From the NCBI GenBank assembly GCA_002482715.1, contig DLGN01000109.1:1-10490 (forward strand): DNA of 10,490 bases, in the 5' to 3' direction. Below the pieces are notes generated by a model, which searched no databases, was not told the origin of the DNA, and worked only from the letters and a program-made list of their open reading frames with translations. A program made the translations under genes and the position numbers. Shown here one piece after another: positions 1-6,955 of the stretch. Origin of the DNA: Oxalobacteraceae bacterium UBA7693 (GTDB lineage: Bacteria > Pseudomonadota > Gammaproteobacteria > Burkholderiales > Burkholderiaceae_D). Numbering within the stretch: position 1 is the first letter of the stretch; each line of letters starts with the position of its first letter.

Positions 1-3000
1 CAGCGTAAGACCCTAATGAGCGCAAGATCGTGACGTCGTTCTCATGATAAGAATTGCTGACATCGTTTTGCACGGCGATCACGCCCATCACCCGATTATT
101 TAACATCATCGGAACATAGATTGCTGAACGTGGCATAGGCGTCGATTTGCCATCATCCTGTTTGATCTGGCTGGTATCAAATTCGAGGCTGATAAAACTA
201 TCTAATTCTCTGGTATCGAGCGTCAGATTATTGACCAGTAATTCTTTTGCCGATAAGACGCACTGCGTTGCTGGTTGATCGCTTGCATCAAGACTACGCT
301 GATAAGAATGAATTGGCTTGCCATTTTCTATCACGTAATCAAAGCGAATCACACGGTGTTCCCAGTCAACGATACCAATGCCAAAAGTGTTGCTCGGTAT
401 CAGATCTTGCACATAGGTGTACAGACTTTTTTCGATGGCGTGGATTTCTAATGATGAGGTAATTTGCTTGCCCATTTCAGCGAGCAACGCGATTTTATGA
501 CGCGCCTGATCTGCTGCGTCTTTTTGTAAGATTGCTTCACGCGTGCGTTCGATTACTTCGTGTTCTAAGCGTTTTTTATTCTTGCGTAGCCGTATAGTAT
601 AAAGCTGCATGCCACCGAGAATCGTGGCGCCGACCAGGATGAACCATAATGCATAAGCCCAATACGTTCGATACCAGGGCGGAAGTATCGTAAATTGATA
701 AGTGGCTTCTTCTGCCAGCTTGCCGTAGATATTTTTCGCTCTTACCTGAAAGCGATATTTTCCTTCTGGGATATTGGTGTATTCCTTGGCGCTAATTCGC
801 GTCCATTCGCTCCAATGCTGATCAAATCCCTCTAACCGATATTGAAATTGTGTACTGCCTGGCTTCTCGTAAAAATCAGCGGCGAACTCAAACATTAAGG
901 CATTTTGTTGGTAGCTCAGTTGAGGGATGTCTTGCGCGGTTTGCGTTAAGTGAAAAACTGTTGATGCATCTTGAATGCTGCTTGCTTGCTTGCCAAAGCT
1001 GCCTTCGAAAATGCTTTCGGTCGTATTGGCGGCAACTCGTCTGATCATCGCCGAAAAGCTTTGTGTATAGTCTTTCTCAGCTTGTGTCTGAACACGATAT
1101 AGATTTTCACCTGGTAACCAGATACTACCGTCGGGATGAACATACAGTGACTCATCGCTAGTGATTAATCCACGAAATGCCTGATTCTTATTGAGAAAAG
1201 TACCATCATGACCTTTTTCTAGCAATTGCACGCCTTCCGAAGTTTGTAATAAGTAGCCGCCATGTTGATCTGAATTGAGATCGCTGACGTTCATACTGCC
1301 GTCACTAAATTGCTTGCCGAAACGTGCGTCTGGACTAAATTGCGTTTGATCAGATGCATCTGACCAAGGCGCAATTTTTGCACTGTATAGCCCCTTGCTA
1401 GTGATCGAGAACAAGGTGTCGTCGATAAATTTTGCACGATTTCCAATTAACTGCGGCAGTCCATGCTTGATGCCGATTCGGTGAATATGCACCTGGCTAG
1501 GATCGTCACCAATAAAGTGAAGTCGAAGTAATCCTTGTACTTCAGTTGATAGCCAGAGATCACCGCTGGCATCGGCGGTAATCCGGCGAATATTTTCGTG
1601 AATTTGCGGAACTTGGCTGAATAATTTCCATTGTCCATTTTCACGTTTGAAAATTTCTAGCCCACCCATTTTCCCCATAAACAGATAGTCGGGCCAGCGC
1701 GGTGAGCTGCCAATTGCATAGCCGTCGCTTCCTGAGCCAGCAATGCGTTGCGTTTGATTATCGACCAGTCTGAATAAGCCTCGGCTGGAGGCAATCATCA
1801 GGTCACCAGCAATTTCTTTGAACTGCCAGATTTCGCTGGGGCTGTTGGGGATCACAACAAATTGTGGCGCGTCTTGTTTTTGTTGATAATGAAACGGCAG
1901 CTTTCGGAGTACATTTTGGTAAGGGCCCACATAAAATTCACCGCGATGCGCGATACTAGAAATAGAGATGCCATCAATACCGTTGCGATTGGTGTAGACG
2001 GTCTGCGGCAGGCTCAATTCGATGTGCGAGATTCCTGAATTTGTACTCGCCCACAAATTATTGGCTCGATCTAACATCACACTAGCGACAGTATTGTCGA
2101 TTAATCCCGCATTACGGGTAATCGCAGCATGGACTTTACCTTGGCGATTGAGCAGAATGATGCCGCCTTTGATCGTGCTGATCGCGAACAGATGTTCACC
2201 AACCGGAATCATCTTATAAAGAAAGAGATTGTCCGTGTCCGTTAGATGATCAATTTCAGTTACGAACTTGTGCACAAGTGGTGTCGATTGATTGCCGCTG
2301 AGCGATTGATAGCTTTTCTGCGCAGCATTCCATAGCGGTGAGAAATCTAATCTGAGGAAGTCGCCAGACGCGCGTGCAGCCAGTACTTGATGAGTACCAA
2401 AATAACTTAATACCACACGCTTTCCATTCCCAACCTGTGCGAAATCGGGAAGAGGAATAATCTTTCCAGCAGCGATCATGCTGAGACCAAGTTCACTGTC
2501 CACATACAAAAGATGATCGTTCATCACCATCGCTTGAGAGGACGCGAACTTGCCACTTAAAACGCTGATCTGCCCCTGAAAAAAACGAAAAATTCTGCTG
2601 CGGGTTAAAAAGTACACACCATGAGAGGTTGCTTCAATCTGCCACACGTCGTTGAAATTGCGTTCATTCTCGGGAATTTTTTCAAGTAGTGAGATGGCTT
2701 CTACTTTGCCTTTTTTGTCGGCAGCCAGATAACCAAGATCACCAATAGAACCATAAAAAATCGTTTGATCAGAAGCAATCGCCAATGCCCGCATCATAGG
2801 ATTGCCCTTGGTGCTAATCGATTGCCAGCGCTGTCCGTCAAATTCAATTAAACCTGATGAATTACCGAAGTATAAAACGCCGCGCTGATCTTGAACGGAA
2901 ATCCAATTCTGGCTATGTGCTTTATAAGTTTTTGAATCGTAATTATTAATGAGCGGCGCGCCTGACATGGCGGCGATAGAATCAGTGCGCGGCATCGCCT

Positions 3001-3085
3001 GTGCGCAGACAAAAATCGATACGCAGAAAAGGCTCACGTGAAGAACATTTCTGATTTGGAGCTTTAATGCATTCCAAGATGACAT
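1..3085 (-). CDS. Propeller/Y_Y_Y membrane sensor with GAF domain (3' end beyond window)
   Basis: The frame is open for 1028 codons from the ATG at 3085 and runs off the left edge, so the C-terminus is missing. Domains in order: a signal peptide (residues 1-30, hydrophobic LFCVSIFVCA then AQA); many beta-propeller repeats of the two-component regulator propeller type, for example VQDQRGVLYFGNSSGLIEF near residue 65 and DASGDLWLSTEVQGLLRL in the middle; a triple-tyrosine domain at about 745-800 (YRLEGFDQHWSEW, later YRFQVRAKN); one membrane helix at about 809-828; a basic, charged coiled coil at about 832-862; and a GAF domain from about 865 to the edge (IYVPMMLNNRVMGVIAVQND). The family senses a periplasmic ligand and signals inward. 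The output could be GGDEF, histidine kinase or HTH and is not visible. An in-frame GTG at 3088 lies directly before the ATG and has the better Shine-Dalgarno spacing. The gene is divergent from the small exported protein. Family call is sure; ligand and output are unknown. Confidence 0.9.
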   Translation of the reverse strand, partial: MSSWNALKLQIRNVLHVSLFCVSIFVCAQAMPRTDSIAAMSGAPLINNYDSKTYKAHSQNWISVQDQRGVLYFGNSSGLIEFDGQRWQSISTKGNPMMRALAIASDQTIFYGSIGDLGYLAADKKGKVEAISLLEKIPENERNFNDVWQIEATSHGVYFLTRSRIFRFFQGQISVLSGKFASSQAMVMNDHLLYVDSELGLSMIAAGKIIPLPDFAQVGNGKRVVLSYFGTHQVLAARASGDFLRLDFSPLWNAAQKSYQSLSGNQSTPLVHKFVTEIDHLTDTDNLFLYKMIPVGEHLFAISTIKGGIILLNRQGKVHAAITRNAGLIDNTVASVMLDRANNLWASTNSGISHIELSLPQTVYTNRNGIDGISISSIAHRGEFYVGPYQNVLRKLPFHYQQKQDAPQFVVIPNSPSEIWQFKEIAGDLMIASSRGLFRLVDNQTQRIAGSGSDGYAIGSSPRWPDYLFMGKMGGLEIFKRENGQWKLFSQVPQIHENIRRITADASGDLWLSTEVQGLLRLHFIGDDPSQVHIHRIGIKHGLPQLIGNRAKFIDDTLFSITSKGLYSAKIAPWSDASDQTQFSPDARFGKQFSDGSMNVSDLNSDQHGGYLLQTSEGVQLLEKGHDGTFLNKNQAFRGLITSDESLYVHPDGSIWLPGENLYRVQTQAEKDYTQSFSAMIRRVAANTTESIFEGSFGKQASSIQDASTVFHLTQTAQDIPQLSYQQNALMFEFAADFYEKPGSTQFQYRLEGFDQHWSEWTRISAKEYTNIPEGKYRFQVRAKNIYGKLAEEATYQFTILPPWYRTYWAYALWFILVGATILGGMQLYTIRLRKNKKRLEHEVIERTREAILQKDAADQARHKIALLAEMGKQITSSLEIHAIEKSLYTYVQDLIPSNTFGIGIVDWEHRVIRFDYVIENGKPIHSYQRSLDASDQPATQCVLSAKELLVNNLTLDTRELDSFISLEFDTSQIKQDDGKSTPMPRSAIYVPMMLNNRVMGVIAVQNDVSNSYHENDVTILRSLGSYA

Positions 3086-3096
3086 CACCGCGCACG

Positions 3097-3101
3097 CTCC
3101 T
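3097..3101 (-). promoter_or_regulatory. Shine-Dalgarno of the sensor gene
   Basis: AGGAG on the minus strand lies 8 nt before a GTG (3086-3088) and 11 nt before the ATG (3083-3085); the two codons are adjacent and in frame. The spacing favours GTG, the codon identity favours ATG. The choice changes the protein by one residue. Confidence 0.6.
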
Positions 3102-3560
3102 ATTCGACCCAAAGATTTTTATGTAAATGAAAATTTTTTCTACAAGCTTGTTATGCGCTCTAGAAGGCTGTTTTTTATTTTACGTACAGCACTAATTTAG
3201 CATCGAATTTTTGTTGTACCCTTGGTGATGCTGCTTATTACTAAGAATTAGTTGCTGCATGTTCACATTTAAGGTGCATGAGATCATTTTGGATTGTTTA
3301 CTTGTCAATAAACCTTGTTTCGGAATATCAGCTTCTAAATGCGCTACGTGAATGAAACGAGGGTGTTGACATGCAAATGCTTTTTTAAGCTGATTTTTTA
3401 TTAGGGCTTACGCAAAACAGACGATAGCGCGATTTTGTATCCGTCCCATTTTATGTATGTTGCTTCGTTCACTCTGCTTGGAGATGGAACTTGAAGTATA
3501 TTCTTTGATCTATGCTCTGATGGAGAATTTTGGATTGAATTTGTCACTGTAAAAATAAAA

Positions 3561-3565
3561 AAGGA
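3561..3565 (+). promoter_or_regulatory. Shine-Dalgarno deciding among three ATG codons
   Basis: AAGGA ends 2 nt before the first of three consecutive ATG codons (3568, 3571, 3574). The gaps are 2, 5 and 8 nt, so the second or third ATG is a more natural start than the first. The signal peptide is intact with any of them. Confidence 0.6.
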
Positions 3566-3567
3566 AC

Positions 3568-4026
3568 ATGATGATGCGCGCTTTTCATTTGAAGTTTGGT
3601 CTGCTTATTTTCAGCTTGCAGTTAAGTAGTCTCGCAATCGCACAGCAAGTGGCTTTACAGGAATTAGATCTTCAAGAAAGCAAATCTCTGCGTGCACCTT
3701 ACGAATTTCGTATCGCAAGTTTTTCCAAAGATGAGGGTAGCTACGGCAGTGGAGCTTTAGTACTCTTGATCAGCAACGATACAAAATCAGCGATCATTAA
3801 TTTGAATGGTGTGCGAACGGAATTGCGTGCGCTACAAGCAGAGTCAACGACGGATTGCAAAACCGGCGCAACGCGCCAACAAGTTTATGCCAAAGACCAA
3901 TTGCGCCTACAAGTGAAATTGAAATTGAAAGCAGGTGAAGAAGCTTGTTGGGCGGAAGGTTTAGTTTCTATTCGCATGGATAAACATACCCATCGTTATT
4001 TGGTCAAAGGGGTTAGTGGGCTGTAA
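3568..4026 (+). CDS. Small exported protein of unknown function
   Basis: A 152-residue protein that I do not recognise. Residues 1-25 form a clear Sec signal peptide: basic n-region (MMMRAFHLK), hydrophobic core (FGLLIFSLQLSSLA) and an AIA site before QQ. The mature part, about 127 residues, has alternating polar and hydrophobic stretches that suggest a beta-rich fold, including the segment GALVLLISNDTKSAIINLNG. It has two cysteines (C97 and C127), which could form a periplasmic disulfide. There is no lipobox and no further membrane helix, so a soluble periplasmic protein is likely. A good AAGGA precedes three tandem ATG codons, and the real start may be 3571 or 3574. It is divergent from the large sensor, whose propeller domain is also periplasmic, so a functional link is possible but unproven. 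It converges on the ABC permease gene with an 18-nt gap. Confidence 0.8.
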   Translation: MMMRAFHLKFGLLIFSLQLSSLAIAQQVALQELDLQESKSLRAPYEFRIASFSKDEGSYGSGALVLLISNDTKSAIINLNGVRTELRALQAESTTDCKTGATRQQVYAKDQLRLQVKLKLKAGEEACWAEGLVSIRMDKHTHRYLVKGVSGL

Positions 4027-4044
4027 GGGAAACAGAGCTTGCTG

Positions 4045-5427
4045 TCATAAATAGGCAAGCAAGCGCTCACGAGTCCAAAGCCTATTGGCATAAATCAAAG
4101 CGCAAACGCCGATGGCAAGCACGCCTATGACATAACTTGCGTTCATGGTGAAGATCGCTGCTTTTAATGGATTCATTTGCTGCAAATAGAAGTAGCCGGT
4201 GACAGCTGCTGCCACTACCAAGCAAGTCATAAACAAATAAAACAAGCTGCGTTCTGGCTTTTTACTTCCCCGAATTACCAGACCGATGCAGAATGCACTG
4301 ACTAGTTCGACGAGCAAGGTGGCGATGCTGAACAAAGATGGGTATGTGGTGCGATGTAAAGTCGTCGGCATTTCAAAGAACATGGTTGCACAATACAGCA
4401 GAATAAACAGCAGCAAGGCCCAGAATCCGTAATAGCTCAAACTCGATCTAAGTAAATGATTGGCAATGCGGCCTTGTTGAAAATTATTTGGTAGTAGCAT
4501 AAAACGCCAATGCAGATCTTTTACCACGATGTAAGAGCTGGAAAATGCGGCTATCATGACTAAGAACAGTAGGTGCGGTAAGGTCACCGACGCCTGCCAG
4601 TCGACGATCAGCATAGAGCTAATAAACAGGCACCAGAATAGCCCCATATTTTTCATTATTTTTCCTGATGTTGCGAGGTTATCTTTCTTTTTAAGAGCGT
4701 TAGTCGATCCAAGCTCGCTGAACCGCAAATAGAAGTGGCGCAAGTTGCTGATGAGTCCTAACTCTTTCACTTTTAGAAATAGCGTTTTTCCTTTTTGCGC
4801 TGGCGGTTTTCCCCAGTACAGTAATGCACCAAGAACTAGGATTGGCAATGTCAGTATGACAGGGAAATGCCACGCCCAAGATACCTCTATCCATTGCGTA
4901 ATTCCAGAATCTAAGACGACATAGACCAAGTACGATGCGACCGCAAAAAGTAGCAAATAGCATCGCTTATTTAGATAGTTATTGAATGCCAATGACAAGG
5001 AAAAACCTACAGCTAAACTCAATGAGACCATTGCCAACAAGGCTGTAGTAGGAAATAAATTTTGATGGCTTAGCTCCAATACAGTTATCGCGGAAAACAC
5101 AATAATCAGGAGCAAGCTTGCACGCGTCAAAATGGCGCGCTGCCAGGCTTTCCACAAACGGATAGGTGTTTGTGTGCGATGCAAAACCCGCGCGCCAGTT
5201 AGCAAAACCCGTCCCCATTTTAGGCCGCCTATCATCAAACTGAACAGGCATACGCCAGCAAAAATAGTTGCATAAAATGACCACTGCTTGTCATTTTTAT
5301 TCAGCAATAATATGGCGTAAGCGGCGGCAAGTAAGATGAGGAATAAATTCACCAGATAGTTGGAGACGCTACGGGAATAAGTAAATGAGAATTTTGGCGT
5401 AGCTGAATTGGACATGATTTTTATCAT
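4045..5427 (-). CDS. ABC transporter membrane protein, 12 predicted helices
   Basis: A 460-residue integral membrane protein. About twelve hydrophobic segments are visible, in two groups of six: near residues 24-42, 51-69, 103-120, 124-148, 156-175 and 184-205, then 260-277, 284-303, 327-352, 367-386, 394-414 and 425-448. A basic soluble stretch at about 206-258 (GKPPAQKGKTLFLK and on) joins the halves. It follows the ATPase gene with a 6-nt gap, so it is very likely the translocation partner of that ATPase. I cannot name a specific family or substrate. Upstream of the ATG at 5427 there is no good Shine-Dalgarno, nor before the in-frame ATG at 5415 (residue 5), so translational coupling to the ATPase gene is likely. 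In YtrA-type operons such a pair is usually linked to cell-envelope stress or peptide antibiotics; this is inferred only from context. Confidence 0.85.
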   Translation of the reverse strand: MIKIMSNSATPKFSFTYSRSVSNYLVNLFLILLAAAYAILLLNKNDKQWSFYATIFAGVCLFSLMIGGLKWGRVLLTGARVLHRTQTPIRLWKAWQRAILTRASLLLIIVFSAITVLELSHQNLFPTTALLAMVSLSLAVGFSLSLAFNNYLNKRCYLLLFAVASYLVYVVLDSGITQWIEVSWAWHFPVILTLPILVLGALLYWGKPPAQKGKTLFLKVKELGLISNLRHFYLRFSELGSTNALKKKDNLATSGKIMKNMGLFWCLFISSMLIVDWQASVTLPHLLFLVMIAAFSSSYIVVKDLHWRFMLLPNNFQQGRIANHLLRSSLSYYGFWALLLFILLYCATMFFEMPTTLHRTTYPSLFSIATLLVELVSAFCIGLVIRGSKKPERSLFYLFMTCLVVAAAVTGYFYLQQMNPLKAAIFTMNASYVIGVLAIGVCALIYANRLWTRERLLAYL

Positions 5428-5433
5428 CGCAGA

Positions 5434-6372
5434 TTAAGAATTCAAGGCGATAAAAAGATCATCGAGGCCGTTGATGCTTGGGCCTGTAATGATGGCGTCG
5501 ATATCAAAACCAGTCGCTGGATTTGTCTTTGTCCAGTTGTTTAGAGTGCGAATGTCTAGGATGAGCTGTTCAGCATTTTCAGCGATGCAAAGCGATTTTG
5601 GTAGCTTGCATACGGACTTGGGCACAACGCGTATAAATTCTAAAACCGCATCCCACTCTTCAAACAACTGAATTCGGCCATCGCGCATGAAAGCGACGTG
5701 GGAGACCACACGCTCTAGGTCGCTCAGTAAATGGCTGGAGATGATGATGGTGGGGGCGTAATCAGGCTCGTTATCGTTCACCTCATCGACGGAATCTGAG
5801 AACAATGGTCGCGCATCTTGAAACAAAGAACGCATGAAATCACGTCGCGTCATAGGATCGAGACTAGACACGGGTTCATCCAAAACGATGAGGTCTGGCT
5901 GAAGCGCAAGTGCGAGCACCACTGCTAATTTTTGTTGATCGCCTCCCGACAGTTGACTAACTTCGCGCCCCATCGGTAAGCGTAAGCGCAGTGCCAATTC
6001 TATCGCGCGTCTTTCACGCCATTTAGGATAGGCCTGCCCTATCATCTTGATATGCTTTTCAACGGTCATCCACGGAAACAGATCAGCCGATTGCGCAACA
6101 AAGCCGAGGCGTTCGCGGACGGCGTCGTCCATTTCTAATGCGGGAACGTCGAACAAATGCACCTGACCTTGTTGAGGACTTTGTAGTCCAACTAGGCAAC
6201 GCAATAGTGTCGATTTACCGCAGCCATTGGCACCGATCAAACCGACTACGGCACCGTGAGGAATCGCCAGATTAACGTCTTGCAATATCGATTTAAAGCT
6301 ATAAGAGAAATGCAGATTTTCGCAAGTGACAGCATTCTTACTCTTGCTCTGGGTGCTAGTCTTAGTCTGCAT
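5434..6372 (-). CDS. ABC transporter ATP-binding protein (YtrA-operon type)
   Basis: A 312-residue nucleotide-binding subunit that powers the neighbouring membrane protein. All ABC motifs are present: Walker A GANGCGKST (residues 47-55), Q-loop glutamine 94 in GFVAQSADLFPW, signature LSGGDQQ (141-147), Walker B LIVLDEP with catalytic E166, D-loop SSLDP and H-loop histidine 214 (IIISSHLLSDLERV). Two things differ from a minimal domain. An acidic insert of about 17 residues (FSDSVDEVNDNEPDYAP, about 191-207) lies between Walker B and the H-loop, and there is a C-terminal extension of about 90 residues (LILDIRTLNNW and on). The ATG at 6372 is preferred over an in-frame ATG at 6414. It gives a normal N-terminus, has GGAG about 10 nt upstream, and overlaps the repressor's end by only 11 nt, which indicates coupled translation. 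The sequence resembles the CcmA/YtrB-like ATPases found next to YtrA regulators. Confidence 0.92.
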   Translation of the reverse strand: MQTKTSTQSKSKNAVTCENLHFSYSFKSILQDVNLAIPHGAVVGLIGANGCGKSTLLRCLVGLQSPQQGQVHLFDVPALEMDDAVRERLGFVAQSADLFPWMTVEKHIKMIGQAYPKWRERRAIELALRLRLPMGREVSQLSGGDQQKLAVVLALALQPDLIVLDEPVSSLDPMTRRDFMRSLFQDARPLFSDSVDEVNDNEPDYAPTIIISSHLLSDLERVVSHVAFMRDGRIQLFEEWDAVLEFIRVVPKSVCKLPKSLCIAENAEQLILDIRTLNNWTKTNPATGFDIDAIITGPSINGLDDLFIALNS

Positions 6373-6757
6373 TTTTCTTACTCTCCATCTCAATTGTCTT
6401 GAGCGCTTGCTCAAATAGTTTTACCGCCTGCGTTCTTTCCATGCCGAGTTGGTGCACGACTTGGGCCGCGTTTAACATCGCTGGCATGGCAAGATTGGTT
6501 TTATCTTTTGCGGTATTGCGTCGCTCTGCAGCGACCATGCCTACACCACGCATACGCACCAATACACCTTCAATCTCCAGCATGTTGTACGCCTTACTGA
6601 CCGTCATGGGATTGATCGCATGATGCAATGCGACGGCGCGAACGGATGGTAAGGTATCACCTGACTGCAGTTGTCCACTCGCGATGAAGCGTTTCACCTG
6701 ATCGATGATCTGGCGAAATATGGGTGTGCTACTAGAAGGGTGGATATCATAATTCAT
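6362..6757 (-). CDS. YtrA-family GntR transcriptional regulator
   Basis: A 131-residue regulator. The N-terminal winged helix-turn-helix is the GntR type: PIFRQIIDQVKRFIASGQLQ, then GDTLPSVRAVA, then the recognition helix region NPMTVSKAYNMLEIEGVLV, ending in a wing with RGVGMVA (about residue 75). The C-terminal part is only about 50 residues, too short for a FadR, HutC or MocR effector domain, which is the hallmark of the YtrA subfamily. These proteins usually repress their own operon and release it on envelope or antibiotic stress. It is the first gene of a unit with the ATPase and permease. No Shine-Dalgarno precedes the ATG, and a probable -10 box ends 8 nt before it, so the mRNA may be leaderless. 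The start fits the family (MNYDIHPSSSTPIFRQI). Confidence 0.93.
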   Translation of the reverse strand: MNYDIHPSSSTPIFRQIIDQVKRFIASGQLQSGDTLPSVRAVALHHAINPMTVSKAYNMLEIEGVLVRMRGVGMVAAERRNTAKDKTNLAMPAMLNAAQVVHQLGMERTQAVKLFEQALKTIEMESKKNAD

Positions 6758-6764
6758 TGCGAAT

Positions 6765-6786
6765 TAGTGTATCACTACGATAATAC
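6765..6786. promoter_or_regulatory. Candidate operator for the YtrA-type repressor
   Basis: Two overlapping dyads cover the -10 and spacer of the gntR promoter. TAGTG-TAT-CACTA (6765-6777) has perfect 5-bp arms. GTATCA (6769-6774) faces TAATAC (6781-6786) across 6 nt with one mismatch. A repressor bound here would block RNA polymerase, which fits the autoregulation usual in YtrA-type operons. Which dyad is used cannot be told from one site. Confidence 0.45.
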
Positions 6787-6795
6787 GCATTGCAA
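6766..6795 (-). promoter_or_regulatory. Probable promoter of the gntR-ABC operon
   Basis: On the minus strand TTGCAA (6790-6795) and TACACT (6766-6771) stand 18 nt apart, and the -10 is extended by TG (TGATACACT). Only 8 nt separate the -10 from the ATG at 6757, so transcription would start within a base or two of the start codon. This was judged by eye against the sigma-70 consensus. Confidence 0.5.
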
Positions 6796-6913
6796 GCGAA
6801 AAATTCCGAGGTAATTTGAAGTGATAACAAGCAGAGTGGTAACAGGGAATCGCGCGATTTGTATTTTGCGCTTGATGCAACTTGGAGAGGAGATTTGATT
6901 TTTCGTGGTAGCT

Positions 6914-6949
6914 TGTTTGGTGTCTTGTCGACACCAAACAGTTTTTCTT
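6914..6949 (+). terminator. Strong hairpin with T-run on the plus strand
   Basis: An 11-bp perfect stem (6914-6924 with 6930-6940, TGTTTGGTGTC) and a 5-nt loop are followed on the plus strand by GTTTTTCTT (6941-6949). As an intrinsic terminator it reads plus-wards, although the genes on both sides are on the minus strand. Read on the minus strand the same stem lies 16 nt after the E3 stop codon, but without a following U-run. It may end the bkd operon by the stem alone or protect its 3' end, while stopping antisense transcription into E3. Confidence 0.6.
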
Positions 6950-6955
6950 GCAATA

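Larger units (their letters stand above)
3089..3567. other. Divergent intergenic region, AT-rich
   Basis: This region of about 480 bp separates the divergent sensor gene and small exported protein gene and must hold both promoters. No ORF with a coding look is present. Toward the sensor, a weak pair TTGTAG (3140-3145) and CATAAA (3118-3123) with a 16-nt spacer can be read on the minus strand. A perfect 10-bp palindrome, ACAAGCTTGT (3142-3151), overlaps that -35 and could be an operator. Toward the plus-strand gene, a consensus TTGACA (3366-3371) has no good -10 at 16-18 nt. T-rich runs at 3381-3387 and 3393-3398 lack a preceding GC-rich stem. Nothing here is strong enough to call as a separate promoter. 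Confidence 0.5.

Noticed and set aside
247..2219. Short open frames on both strands inside the sensor gene (for example 247-462 +, 850-1044 +, 2022-2219 +)
   Set aside because: They lie inside a continuous 1028-codon frame with clear domains and show no recognisable protein features of their own.
3366..3393. Consensus TTGACA as a promoter for the exported protein
   Set aside because: No acceptable -10 at 16-18 nt, and it lies about 200 nt upstream of the gene.
3400..3460. Possible IS remnant around GGGCTTACGCAAAA
   Set aside because: No second terminal repeat, target duplication or transposase fragment is visible; the short inverted matches are within chance.
4037..4064. GCTTGCT...AGCAAGC hairpin between the convergent genes
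   Set aside because: Only 7 bp with a 14-nt loop, no T-run, and it overlaps the permease stop codon; too weak to call as a terminator.
6373..6414. Longer N-terminus for the ATPase starting at 6414
   Set aside because: It adds a basic stretch read from the repressor gene; the ATG at 6372 gives a normal N-terminus and a small coupled overlap.
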